Part shown: piece after piece, positions 32,566 to 43,802 of the stretch
How positions within the stretch are numbered: the first letter of the stretch is position 1
How the letters are laid out: the number at the start of each line of letters is the position of its first letter
From: Geosiphon pyriformis
Taxonomy: Eukaryota; Glomeromycota; Glomeromycetes; Archaeosporales; Geosiphonaceae
DNA length: 64,000 nucleotides
Assembly (NCBI GenBank): GCA_016748015.1
Contig: JAAOMT010000227.1
Coordinates: 183,239-247,238, forward strand
Direction of reading: 5' to 3'
Program-made: the position numbers and the translations under genes
The notes under the pieces: generated by a model
The model's input: the letters and a program-made list of their open reading frames with translations, nothing else
Database searches by the model: none
Told to the model about the DNA's origin: nothing

Positions 32566-34780
32566 GTGGCAGAATCAGAAATTATAGAAGCAAATCATTT
32601 AAGATTCACAAAATCCTTATTTCAATACTATTGTCAATACTTGGGATTAAACCACAATCATATATCTGCCGAATCAGTCTTCAATTTCTACGTCAACAAA
32701 AAGATTTCCTCTTTATTAAGAACACCAATGAATACTGAATCAGCAAAAGAAACTTTCTATAAGGAATTAATTCAAAACACCAACCTACTAACAAATCATA
32801 ATTTCACATCTATCATCACTAAGATTAACAAAGAAATTGAACATCACACTCAACAAAGATATTCAATTACATACATTAGTAAAGGCAAGGGAAAATTACA
32901 AACACCAGCAGTAACACCCAGAAAAATACAGCCACCTGCTTAGAAGAAAAACAGAGTTGAATCCCCAAGCAACTCATCCTACTACTATACACCTGGAAGT
33001 GCCATCAACATATCATCAACAGATGTGTTTCCATCAACTGAGACATCAGCATTTGGATAATTCCCATTCCAAAGTAGACAAAGGAAAACAGAATTGTTAG
33101 GACTATACGGCAAATACTTTGAGGGATTTAATTCGCAATTATCAATCTCATCAGGACTTCGATCATCACTGCCTTCACTAGATTTTGGAATCTCTGATCC
33201 ATGGGAAGCAGCAGAATCAGAAAAGAAGGAAGAAGAATCAGAAGATCAAGAATTCACTTACCAGCATCTGATCACTGAAAACCCGGAAGTTGAAACCCCA
33301 AACATTCAAACTCAGCAACATTTAGAAAATCCAAAAATCAAAACTCCAAATATTCGAATGCTGCCAAATCAAAGAAATCAAAACTCCGAATTAATTAATC
33401 AGCAAAACTTACCTCCGGTAATTTTCATCAATCAACTGCCAATTAATCCCATAGCCGAACCCATACAGCAGCCACTTCAGCTACCACCTCAACAACCAGG
33501 ACAACAACAACTGCTTCAACAGCCACCACAACCACCTAACTTAGATCCAATGGCCTACACACCAATCGCAAAACTTGACAACTTTACGGGCAAAGAAGAT
33601 GATGCTCAAGTATGACTGAATGATGTAGAAAAGGCCATCACAGCCAATGGATGGAATAACGCTCGAGCAATGCAAGCATTCCCTACTTTCTCAAAGATAC
33701 TGCCAATTCATAGTACCAAAGCTTGATTAATAAACCACAAGATTTTAATGCCTTCAAAGCAGAATTCCTAAGATACTTTAGCAACAATAACAGCATCAAT
33801 CACCTAGTCAATGTATTCACCAATATAAAACAAGGAGAAACTAAAGCAGTCACCACTTACCTGGGATGCTTCCATCAAAACCTATGCCAAATTCAAGCAA
33901 TTGACACCAACTATTTCACAGCACCACAGATACTTAATCAGTTTATCTGTGGTCTGCACAGCAGCATCTTGTAACATGTATGTCTGTTGCATCCAGGTAC
34001 TTTTCAAGATGCAGTTACATGTGCCAGAGATTTTGAATCCACTTAGTCAGAAGCTAACCACACCCAAGCTGTTAATCTAGTAATGAACAGATTATCTGAA
34101 CTGGATTCCAAATTGGAGAAGTTCAGTGAATCAATTAATAAGAGATTGGAAGAATACTTAGCTGACAATCATGCCATTTATCAGTCTCCACAATGATGCA
34201 ATAATCAAGGGAACTCTAATCATGCCCAAACTCAAACATGTTCATCTGCATTAACTAATCAATAGTGACAACAGGAAACACGTATCTGCCACTATTGTGA
34301 TAAACAAAGGCATATCCAAATTGACTGTTGCCAGCATTTAAATAACCAATGATCGGGAAATCAATATTGAAACCCCGATTGCCAGTTCCAAACTCCGAAT
34401 CATTATCCAAATCAAGGTCAAGACCAATATCAAAATAATTACCTGCCAATGATGCAGCAACCAATCTATCAACCACCAGTATATCAACCTTCGATTTATC
34501 AGCCGCAGCCACAAGTAATATATCAACCACAGCCACAAATCATCTATCAACCCCAACCAATTCAAACACCACCCCAGAACCCAGCTTAAATAACATCAGA
34601 CAACCTTTGATCCAGAGTCACTCAAAACTGGAGATCGGCGATGGTTGTTTACCAACTGATTCCCAGTTCGCTAAACCCACCATCAGGATCACACACCCAG
34701 AATTTGGATACCAGTCACATTCAAAACCCAAATTCCCAACACTATTTAAGTCTCCTGGTTAATCCAGAAGACACCACATC
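32566..34780 (+). pseudogene. gag: gag of Gypsy-B
   Basis: The reading begins at GTGGCAGAATCAG; the aligned codon is ATG in Gypsy-A and GTG in Gypsy-D. The open pieces are 32566-32943, 33094-33615 and 33723-33974. Domains: an N-terminal region (ESVFNFYVNKKISSLL); a Pro/Gln-rich linker near 33415-33550; a capsid-like core (KLDNFTGKEDDAQV, then FKAEFLRYFSNNNSINHLVN); a knuckle CHYCDKQRHIQIDC near 34292; and YQP-type repeats at 34440-34570. A one-base deletion lies near 33675. Gag packages element RNA. Confidence 0.88.
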
Positions 34781-35300
34781 CAACAACACGGAATTTAATC
34801 AGCACATACCTACCAACACAATTCTACTGGCAACCATCTCTAGTGACAAATGCCTAGCAGCCATCTTTCCTTTCAAATTCAAAGAAAACACACTGATACT
34901 GTTATTCAGTAGAGCCGCTCTTGAAGAGAAACCCATAACAGCAATGTACATGGATGCCAGAGTTGATGGTCACCCCATCAAACTCATCTTAGATAGTGGA
35001 TCAGCTGACAGCATAATCACAAGACAGCTCATGAATCAATTAGGTCGCCGAGTTGATTGAGCTGCCAACACTAGAATCATCACTGCTGATGGCACCACAA
35101 AAACATCTATCAGCGAGATAGATGATTTCCCTATAGAAATTAACGGCATCATAGTACTAATCAAAGTCCTAGTAATGGACGCCACCTAATACCAAGCCCT
35201 AGTCAGTAATGACTGGCTGTCCAAAACCAATGCCGTGCTCAATTGGATGACCCAAGAATTAATACTCAGCCAGAATAAAAGACACACATGAGTACCAGCA
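34781..35300 (+). pseudogene. Aspartic protease of Gypsy-B
   Basis: Open to 35060 with the intact active site LILDSGSADSIITRQLMNQL. The frame then meets a TGA (at a position His in Gypsy-A). It continues through VKVLVMDAT and NDWLSKTNAVLNW. It processes the polyprotein. It is not separated from gag by a frame change, so gag and pol were one frame. Confidence 0.9.
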
Positions 35301-36540
35301 ATGTGTGGCCACTTCAAGGCTACTAACAACACAGCACCACTAATCGACTTCGACGAGAAGAAACTGAAGCCAACTTGAGAAGCCTACCAAGTATCATAGG
35401 CTGATGAAGAGCACAATAAGCTGTCGCCAATACTCTTCTGGGACGACAACAACAAGGGAAAAAGGAAACAAAAGGAAGAACTTACTTGGGAAACCGATGA
35501 TCTGACATGGACTGACAATGATGAGAGCAAACTGACTTCAAGCTGGGAATGGAAAGAAGACAAAGAAAATAAAGAGAAAGGAAAAGGAAAAGAGACCACC
35601 CAAACCACCACTGCTTATAACACCTACACCATACCACAATGATCTACCTATCATTGACCTAAGCTGATATGTGTCAATTGTGACAAGAAATTGTTGTCAA
35701 TGGGTGTATGCTGTAGGAACAATGAGGAATATTTAATGACAATTAGGTTCTATTGCCACCCATGTGTCCTTGAATGCTTTGGAAGACCAAAACAAGTAGG
35801 AAAATGGGACAACCAGCCATGCTTAGCTTGTGGAGAGACTCTCTTGGACAAAAAAATGTGGCATGACATTCCTGGACATGGAGAAATGTGCGACGTAGAG
35901 TGTCAATACATGATTCTGATCAGCAACTGAATTAAAAAGAGAACACCAATTGAAACTGCTTGGCAAAGAGTAGTGCAACAATTAGACAGTTGTCCACATG
36001 ATGACGACAAAATTTGGAGAATGGCAACTGCCAAAATTGAAGGTGTGTTGCCAGAAGAAATCCAGACAATTAAAAACAACCCACCAGAATCCATCGAGCT
36101 TGACTGAGACGCAGAGCCAGTCATAAATTTTCTGGAACCAGAAGAGTTCTATGAACACTACCAAAACTTGGCACCCACTAGAGAAGAGCAAGAACAATGG
36201 CTAGCACAGTTAAATACAAGACTGTATCACCATTGTTTAATTTCCAGTGACTTTGAATATTGTGACAATTGTGACCTCATTTACAATCCACCACCACACA
36301 TGATCTACTTAATTCCTGAAAAAGAAGAACCAATCAGCAGCTGTGCATCGGAATTAGAATCACTGATCAATTGTGATTCAGACTCCGACGATAATGATGA
36401 AAACACCGGTTCTAGCTTCATTCAAAATGGCAATGATGACAAAAACAATTCAGACTCAGATTCAAACCCCACTTTAAACTATGAACAATACATTGCACTA
36501 CCAGATCTCTTCAAGGAACAAGAGTTGAAATAGTATAGTG
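35301..36540 (+). pseudogene. Cysteine-rich module of Gypsy-B, unknown function
   Basis: A lysine- and glutamate-rich, highly charged stretch (35400-35600) is followed by three CxxC pairs in one frame: CVNC at 35672, CHPC at 35754 and CLAC at 35820, then C and C near 35890. A second Cys patch (CDNCDLIYNPPP) lies near 36270, and an acidic Ser/Asp tail leads into the dUTPase. Order and spacing match Gypsy-A and, loosely, Gypsy-E. Zinc binding is inferred. I do not recognise the family; it lies between protease and dUTPase. Confidence 0.7.
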
Positions 36541-37412
36541 ACAATGGAAAAGGTATTATGCCAGAATGTGTGCATGATACTAATGCAGGGTTTGATCTGA
36601 GGTATCCAGGAAAAGAAACCATCAAATTGGAGCCACATTCACGCATCTGCATTGATCTGAAAATAGCACTAGAAATTTCAGCAACAACAATAGTTCAATT
36701 AGCATCTAGGAGTAGTTTAGCAAAAAGAGGGATTAATATAAGAAAAGGAATAATTGATGCGGGATATGTAGGAAATATCATCGCGATATTACAAAATGAC
36801 TCAGAAAAGGCCTATATAACAGAACTCAATGAAAAGATAGCACAGACAATATTCCTGCCTCTGGTTAGAATAGCTCAGTTAGTATCAGTGAGAAAGAGGG
36901 AGGAATTAGGAATAACAGTGAGAGGAATACAGAGATTTGGATCAATGGGTAGAATAGATGTACCAGTTAATATGGCAGAGGAAAAAATTGTTGGCCAAGG
37001 AGAAATTATCTCAACCAGTCAAGCTATTCCCATTCCACCATATAGCCAGTACATGCTAACAATAGGAAGGAAAAAAAAGAAGCAAGGACAAATTTTTGAA
37101 GCTGAAGCAAATCTTTGTGCATCAGGAAAGATTGGGTTGATTAATCTCCACATACTAGCCAAAGGCTATAGCAGCATAAAAATTCTCATCTACAACAATA
37201 CTGGCAATGTCATCAACATACCAGAAGGAACCACCATCAGATATTTAACCACAGAAATAGAAGACCAACTACCAAACCTCATTCTAGACTTTCCACAACT
37301 TTGTGGATATGTTGACATCACATTACAAACAATCTATAGACGAGACAAATGTTATTTGCTCCAACCAAAACAATTGGAACAAATGAACATGGGAAACTTA
37401 GATCTACTCTAA
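36541..37412 (+). CDS. dUTPase domain and following beta-rich segment of Gypsy-B pol
   Basis: Open reading frame segment of the polyprotein. The five trimeric-dUTPase motifs are present: AGFDLRYP, SRSSLAK, GIIDAGYVGNI, KIAQTIFLPL and RFGSMGR. The catalytic Asp of motif III and the Phe of motif V are present. From 37000 a separate segment (IPIPPYSQYMLTIG, ASGKIGLINLHILA, IYNNTGNVINIPEGT, QLCGYVDIT) is kept in A and E and has no name that I know. dUTPase converts dUTP to dUMP and would protect cDNA from uracil. It is bounded by stops, so it is no longer part of a complete polyprotein. Confidence 0.9.
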
Positions 37413-38770
37413 TGTATGCAGCTCAAGATGTTACTCAACAATTTCAACAACATCTTTGCCAGTGAAAATGAGTTTGGCCAAACTGACATCATCCAGCATT
37501 AGATCAAGACTGGAGATGCAATGCCAATCAAACAAAGAGCATACAGAGTGCCACCAGCCAGCCACAAGATCATTTGTCAAGAGATAAACAGAATGCTTAA
37601 CAACAGGCTAATTCAACTATCAATGAGCCCATGGTCATCACCAGTGGTATTCATCCATAAGAAAAATGGAAAAATCTGGTTTTGTGTAAACTACAGGAAA
37701 CTCAATGGTGTAACTCATGGAGACAGTTATCCAATTCCATGAATACAGGAATTATTTGATGCTTTCAGTGAGAACAAATGGTTCTCAACATTAGATTTGG
37801 ACAGTGGTTACTGACAAGTAGCCATGAATCCAGCTGACAAAGAGAAGACGGCATTTACTACTAGAGAAGAGAATTTCGAATTTGAAGTGATGTCATTTGG
37901 CTTAACCAATGCCCCAGCAACTTTTCAATGGTTAATGGAAATCATTTACACTGGCTTATTGTGGAAATCAGTAGTTGTATACTTGGATGACACCAATGTA
38001 TTCTCAAAGACATTTGATGATCATCTTCATCATCTTCAACAAGTGTTCAAAAGACTAAGAAAAGCAAGACTAAAGTTAAATACAACAAAGTGCTTCTTCA
38101 GCAAGACAGAACTAAAATTCTTGAGACACATAGTCAGCAAAGATGGCATCAAAACGGATCCAGAGAAAATAAAGATAGTAAAGAACTTTCCAGTGCTGAC
38201 CAATATGACAGAACTGAAATCATTCTTGGGATTTATCAGCTACTATTGATGTTTTATCAAGAATTTTTCCAAGATAGTGCAGTCACTCAACCAACTGCAA
38301 AACAAAGATACAAAATATGAATGGACTGAAAGTCAACAAGAAGCTTTTGATATTCTAAAAAGAAAGCTTATACAAGCTCCAATACTGATTTATTCAAATC
38401 ACAGCAAACCATTCATCATCACCACAGATGCATCCGGCCAGGCATTAGGAACAGTACTATCTCAGAGAGGACCAGACGGCAGAAAACATCCAGTGGCATA
38501 TGCCAGCAGAGGTTTAACACTGGCTGAAAAGAACTATGGAACACTGCAAAAAGAACACTTAGCAATATACTGGTCAGTCATAAAATGGAAAGAATATTTG
38601 AGCCAGAAGTTTGAAGTGTACACAGATTACAAAAGATTAACATTACTTCAAAAACAAGAATTTGGAAATGGAAGACAGTCAAGATGGAAAATGTCACTTG
38701 CATCATATAAGTATACTATACATTATAAAAAAGGAAAAGACAATGAAAATGTGAACAGTTTATCGTGAAT
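37413..38770 (+). pseudogene. Reverse transcriptase and RNase H of Gypsy-B
   Basis: RT: IKQRAYRVPPASH, FCVNYRKLNGVT, FSTLDLDSGY, FGLTNAPATFQ, and the intact active site VVYLDDTNVFS near 37976. RNase H (38277-38768): ITTDASGQALGTVLSQ, VAYASRGLTLAEKNYGT and VYTDYKRL. The stops in this region (TGA, TAA) sit at W, R or Q positions. All pieces share one frame. It copies RNA into DNA and removes the RNA. Confidence 0.93.
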
Positions 38771-40229
38771 AAAACAAATCTAAGAACATTTCAACCCAAA
38801 AATATAACAAAACCAGAACAATACCAACAGAAAAATACAACAAAAGATGAACATACAAAAATATTAACAATTGCAACATTATTTAAACACTCAACAGTTC
38901 AAGGAGAATTTATCTCAAACAGAACGAAAGAGTATCAAACAACAATCAAAATATATTATTACTCACCAAAATATACTTTATTAGAAAAATAAAAGGGATC
39001 CAAATCAACCAACCAGAGTAATTACAGAGCCAGAAAAAGAGACAATATTATTCAACATGCACTCAAATCCAACAGCAGGACATTTTCACAAAGAAACAAC
39101 CATGGAAAGAACTAGAAAGAGATACTATTGGCCATCAATGTACCCAGATATTATTCAATATGTTCAAAATTGTGATGCTTGTCAGCGAAGAGGAGAAACA
39201 AAACCCAGTGAACCATTAAGACCAATCAAAGTGGGACAACCATTTGACCATATTGGAATTGATTTAGTCGGACCATTAACAATTACCAGCAGAGGAAACA
39301 GATACATAGCAGTAGCCATGGACTATCTCACTAAATGGCCAAAGACGAAAGCAATTCAAAGAGTGGATGCAGAATCCATTGCTAAATTCATTCATCAGGA
39401 TTTGATTTGTCGACATAGATGTCTAAAAGAATTATTATCAGACCAAGGAACTTATTTTGTGAACAAAACATTAACAGAATTGAGCCAAAGATTCGGAATC
39501 AAGAGACTATTATCATTATCATACCATCCACAAATCAATGGATTAGTAGAAAGATTCAATAAAACACTGTGTGAAGCAATAGCTAAGCTCAGCCAAGAAA
39601 ACCAGAACAATTGGGATTTGTTTATACCATCAGTACTATTTGCTTATTAGACAATGAAACAAGATACTACACAAGCAACACCATTTGAATTAGTATATGG
39701 AAGAACAGCAATGTTACCAGTAGAGAGAGAAATTAATACATATCCAGTTGAACCAATAACAGAAGAGAATTTCAAAGATACATTGTTGAAAAAAACATAT
39801 GACTTAATGGAAACATTGGAAAACAACTAAAGAAGAGCAGCTGATAATATTCAAAAGTCACAAGAAAAACAGAAAAAAAGACACAATAATCAACTACCAG
39901 ACAAACCAGTTGAATTCAAGATTGGAGACAAAGTATTACTACATCGTACCAAAGCGGAAAAACAATGGAGTGGAAAATTTGACCCCAAATGGGACGGACC
40001 ATTTCACATAAAAGAAATTCTAGGAAATGGAGCTTACAAATTAAGACTGGATAACAAAATTTTAACCAAAGCAGCACATGGAGATTAACTGAAGCCATAT
40101 TATGACATTACACTACTATCTACCAGTAATATTCCACAATTAGGAGTACAGAGAATACTAGTCCGACCAGATGAGATTCCACGAGATCTAGAACCAATTG
40201 TTATTATCAACAACAACACGTTAAATTAA
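38771..40229 (+). pseudogene. Integrase of Gypsy-B and end of pol
   Basis: HHCC domain: MHSNPTAGHFHKE and CDACQRRGE (39057-39200). Core: HIGIDLVGPL, LLSDQGTYFVN and GLVERFNKTL give D, D and E. C-terminal GPY/F-type segment: KFDPKWDGPFHIKEILGNG near 39975. The frame ends TAA at 40227-40229. The linker 38765-38992 between RNase H and integrase is out of the main frame or degraded. No chromodomain. Confidence 0.93.
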
Positions 40230-40262
40230 TCAATCAAAAGAATATATAAAGACAGAGTAGAC

Positions 40263-40915
40263 ATGACAGAAAATATCAGAAAAATGGAAATTACAGACAA
40301 CATTCACACACTAGCACAACAACTCTTTCAATTAATCCAACACCAGGAAATGGAGATTACAATCAATCAACAAACCATTCGATATCAAAATACTAGAAAG
40401 ACATTGCAACTCAGAACACCAAAGAAAACTGAAAATACAGTAGACAAAATCATGGCAAAAGTAAAATTAGCAATAAAAGAATTGACAAAAGAGTCACTAT
40501 ATTAAGAGTTGACTAATAAAACTTGGAATTGGTGGATACAACAATTTCTATGAAACTATTGTTATTTTTACTTGGGACAACACATAAATATCCAGAATCT
40601 ATATACAGATAAAACAAAGCAATTATTCGACAAAAGAATACTACAACAATTAGAACATTTTGTGGGAAAAAACAACTTATCTACACAAGCCTGAGCCATA
40701 TACTGAATACACACCGCATTTCAGAATAAACCAGAAATATTGCTCAACAGAGCAATAGATATGGTTACCAGTAATCAATTGGGAAAAATCACCAATGCTC
40801 AATTTGAAGAATTACAGACCCAAATAACACAAGTAATTCTTGAAAACGAAATCCAGGAAATACTTTAAAAAGAGGAATTACATGAGTTGGATTTCGACAG
40901 AGCTCAATATTAAAA
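40263..40915 (+). pseudogene. Extra 3' ORF of Gypsy-B (env position), unknown
   Basis: Starts ATG at 40263; open to 40505 (MTENIRKMEITDNIHTLAQQ…). The frame is then readable through a few stops to the LTR: YLGQHINIQNLYTD, NQLGKITNAQFEEL, QITQVILENEI. It is about 215 residues, lysine- and glutamine-rich, with no signal peptide or membrane helix. Homologues follow the integrase in A and, more diverged, E (IGKLTELKFQQFSDQITSII). Function unknown; a gag-like or RNA-binding role is only a guess. Confidence 0.7.
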
Positions 40916-40926
40916 GAAGAGAATAA
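40912..40926 (+). promoter_or_regulatory. Polypurine tract of Gypsy-B
   Basis: AAAAGAAGAGAATAA adjoins the 3' LTR and equals the tract of Gypsy-A. It would prime plus-strand synthesis. Confidence 0.78.
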
Positions 40927-41795
40927 TGTTACTCATAGAAATATAGGAAATATATTAGCATAATTATTAGCCAATCAGAAGTAAACATAGTAAAAGTGGA
41001 ATTCTAGGATTCCTCTCAGAAATTGCAGGATTCCAGAAATTTCAGAATTCCCCGATGAGGAATTGCAGGATTCCAGAATTCCAGGATTTCTTTCAAAGGA
41101 ATCGCAAGATTCCAGGAATTCCAGGATTCCTGTCATGAAGAATCGAAGAATTGAGGAATCTCAATTATGTATATATAATGGTAGTATTAGAAACAGAAAA
41201 AACAGAATCGATACCACAGAATCCTTAGCCAAGAAACAAAATCATTAAATAAATAATTATTCTATATCTCAATCCACTTTCCACTATCAACACTTTATGT
41301 TAATAGTAATTGATACTTAACCATACTGGAACAATAGCTCTTGATCATGGCTATTGACAGAATACTAATCTGCCAAACTGTCAGTACTTATTTTTTTTTT
41401 TTCTTTATTTTCTTTTATTTCTTCTCTTTATTTTTATTTGTTTTGATTGTTGTGTATACTAATTGATTAAAAGATTGAGCACTGAGTTATTGACATCAAG
41501 AATAGCCTGATAAAAGACCCAGAAATAAGGGTAGGATTTTATATATTATCGGATAGCTTACTAGAAGGGCACGACTACCAGACTAAATCTGGCCACCATG
41601 CTGAGAAAGAAATTGGAAAAACTCTTGGAAAGATATATCTACTATTGACACTATTGAATCTCTGTCCATTATACAAAGAACTCCATCAAAACCTTCAGAT
41701 ACAACACCTTCAGAACATCATCAACGGAAGTAGCTTTTGAGTACCAAGTTACAGGTTATTATTTACTTCAACAGCAGAAATAATTCTCTGTAACA
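40927..41795 (+). repeat. 3' LTR of Gypsy-B
   Basis: 869 bp, colinear with 31635-32503. It carries a perfect TTCnnGAAnnTTC triplet at 41031-41043 that is mutated in the 5' copy. Followed by the duplication CCAG. Confidence 0.95.
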
Positions 41796-43779
41796 CCAGA
41801 TTATTCCTAAGATGGTCTCAACCAACAGAATTGTAAGCCTTTCACATGTCCTGCAAAACCAGCCAGAGCTTACAGTTCTTCTCTATGGCATTTTCAATTA
41901 TTGAACCAACTGCAAAAATGGGGGACTGAGTCGTAGTGCCCTTTAAAACTGAAAAATTGTCACCATGAAGAATGTTATGCTTGCTGCATACAAGTGAAAT
42001 CTTGTCAGAAAGAATCTTGGATAGAATTTTGCGAGCTGTCTTAATTAGAGCAATAGGACAAGTGTTAGTGAACACACTTTCTCATTCATAAGGCTTTGGA
42101 ATCATCAACACCCAAGCCTCTTTTCAAGCACCAAGAACAGATTCATTAGAAATACAAGAATTGATGAGCACCAAGAGCATATCAAGAGCCGAACTGTCAT
42201 AATGCTTCCAGAATTTGTTGGAAATGTTTGAGAGGCCAACAGCCTTCCCATCAGGCAGATTTGAGACCACACCAAATAATTCAACAAAATTAACACAGTC
42301 CATAATATTAACAAAGGCACCATCAAAAACATGTTCCAAAGACTGATACTGACAGGACCAATCCTCAGGCACATCAAGAACCACACCTTGCTTTCGTGTC
42401 CAACCCTCTATTATCTCATCTACTTTAATCTTAACAAGATCAGGCTCCAAGAACAACTCCTTACCCACCACCAAATGATCTAAAATGACTTTGCGAAAGG
42501 GACATTCCAAGACACTTCTAATAGTGTGACCTTTGTCAGACCCAAAGTTCTCTATCCTTCTATTGATAGCAGATCTGATACAAGATTTCTCAGCACGTTT
42601 TGAATCTAATAACTTGGCAGCATGATAAAATTTCCTGATCTTCAAAAGAACAGACTGTATATCATTTAATGGGGAGCCAGAGCAAAACAAAGATCCTACC
42701 AACAAAGCATTAACTGAGTCAAGCCAAATCCAAGTATCTAACAGCAAAGTAAACTCATCACAATTAATCAACTGGGAAGCTTTAACCAATTTAGACACCA
42801 GGAGCTCCAATCTATGAAACCTAGATGAGGTTTTGGTAAAGACACCATCATATTCCTTAAACCATTTTTTTTTGAAAACTACATTCGCCAAAAAACACAA
42901 GGTTTTGCGAATAGCATCCCACATAGCATCCAAATTCGAACACCTTTTGACATCCAAGAACTCATCAGAGAACATGGCAGCATTAGCCACTATCTCTTCC
43001 TAAAACTTTGACTACAAAGCACCACCAGCATTATTATAATTGTATTTCCAACAATCCTTATTGGCCTATTTGCGAATAAAACACAAATGAGTGTCCAAGA
43101 GACCACCCAAACCAACTGACACAGAAACAGCTTGGTGATTAGTATCAAAGAACTCAACCACATTCAGAATATTGCAATCCAAAATAGCATTGACCAAATT
43201 AGGAGACACAAAAAGAAAATCAATAGTTTTTGTTACACCCTGAGAATTACTCCATGTTGGAACTTTTAAAAGTGGACTGCCAACAAGAGAGTTAACCAGA
43301 CCTAAGTTACCACACTTTTTGAAACTGGCACTTCTACGCAAACCATCTTCATTGAAGTCACCTCTTAAAATTAAGAAGGAAGATTCATTTACAGCTTTAG
43401 CAATTAATACATTTACATCATCGGCCTGAGAGAAGCATACTGAAACTGATGTGCCAGCATACAAACCCAAGATAGAAACCGAGAGCTTATTCTTAAAAAG
43501 TAACTTGACAGAAATAAGACAACCAGGGACTTCGGAGACTTTACACACATGCTTGGCCAGAGCATTGTCCATAATGATAGCCACACCTGAACCAAGATAA
43601 CCTAAATCTGAACCAGAAATAAAAACCCTAACACCAGCAAACTTATTAGCAATCCACAGACAAACTTTACTCTTTAACTTTGTCTCTATAATTATTGAAA
43701 CCATATTGTTCATGCTCATATGCCAACAAATAACGTCGGCTTACTTAAAAAGATTATTTATTCTTCTAACATTGCACAT
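41796..43779 (-). pseudogene. LINE-3 ORF2, 5' part: endonuclease and RT start
   Basis: ATG at 43779, 23 bases after the ORF1 stop. The endonuclease is at 43779-43066: MCNV, IIETKLKS, LRGDFNED, TIDFLFVS and DTNHQAVS (the usual DTDH with Asp changed to Asn). The long open piece 42990-42124 joins it to RT. RT begins near 42280 and reaches TARKILSKILSDKISLVCSK (42040) and AVGSIIENAIEKN before the Gypsy-B insertion at 41799. Confidence 0.9.
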
Positions 43780-43802
43780 AGCTATTTTCCACACAAAACT
43801 GC

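Larger units (their letters stand above)
31635..41795 (+). mobile_element. Gypsy-B, Ty3/Gypsy LTR retrotransposon, family 1, best preserved
   Basis: 10,161 bp with two 869-bp LTRs (TGTTA…TAACA) and a perfect CCAG target duplication (31631-31634 and 41796-41799). After one base deletion near 33675 the gag-pol frame stays constant to 40229. It is broken by stops at CAA/CAG/CGA/TGG positions. The protease DSG, RT YLDD, integrase DDE and all five dUTPase motifs are intact. It lies inside the RT of LINE-3. Confidence 0.95.

Noticed and set aside
34255-34536. Minus-strand frame rich in V/A/D, possible small protein
   Set aside because: Mirror of the YQP repeat coding region of gag; no independent signal.
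40263-40915. Envelope gene after integrase
   Set aside because: No signal peptide, membrane helix or Cys pattern; lysine/glutamine-rich and short.
42105-42386. Second minus-strand frame in LINE-3
   Set aside because: Overlaps the longer 42124-42990 frame, which holds the ORF2 sequence continuous with endonuclease and RT.
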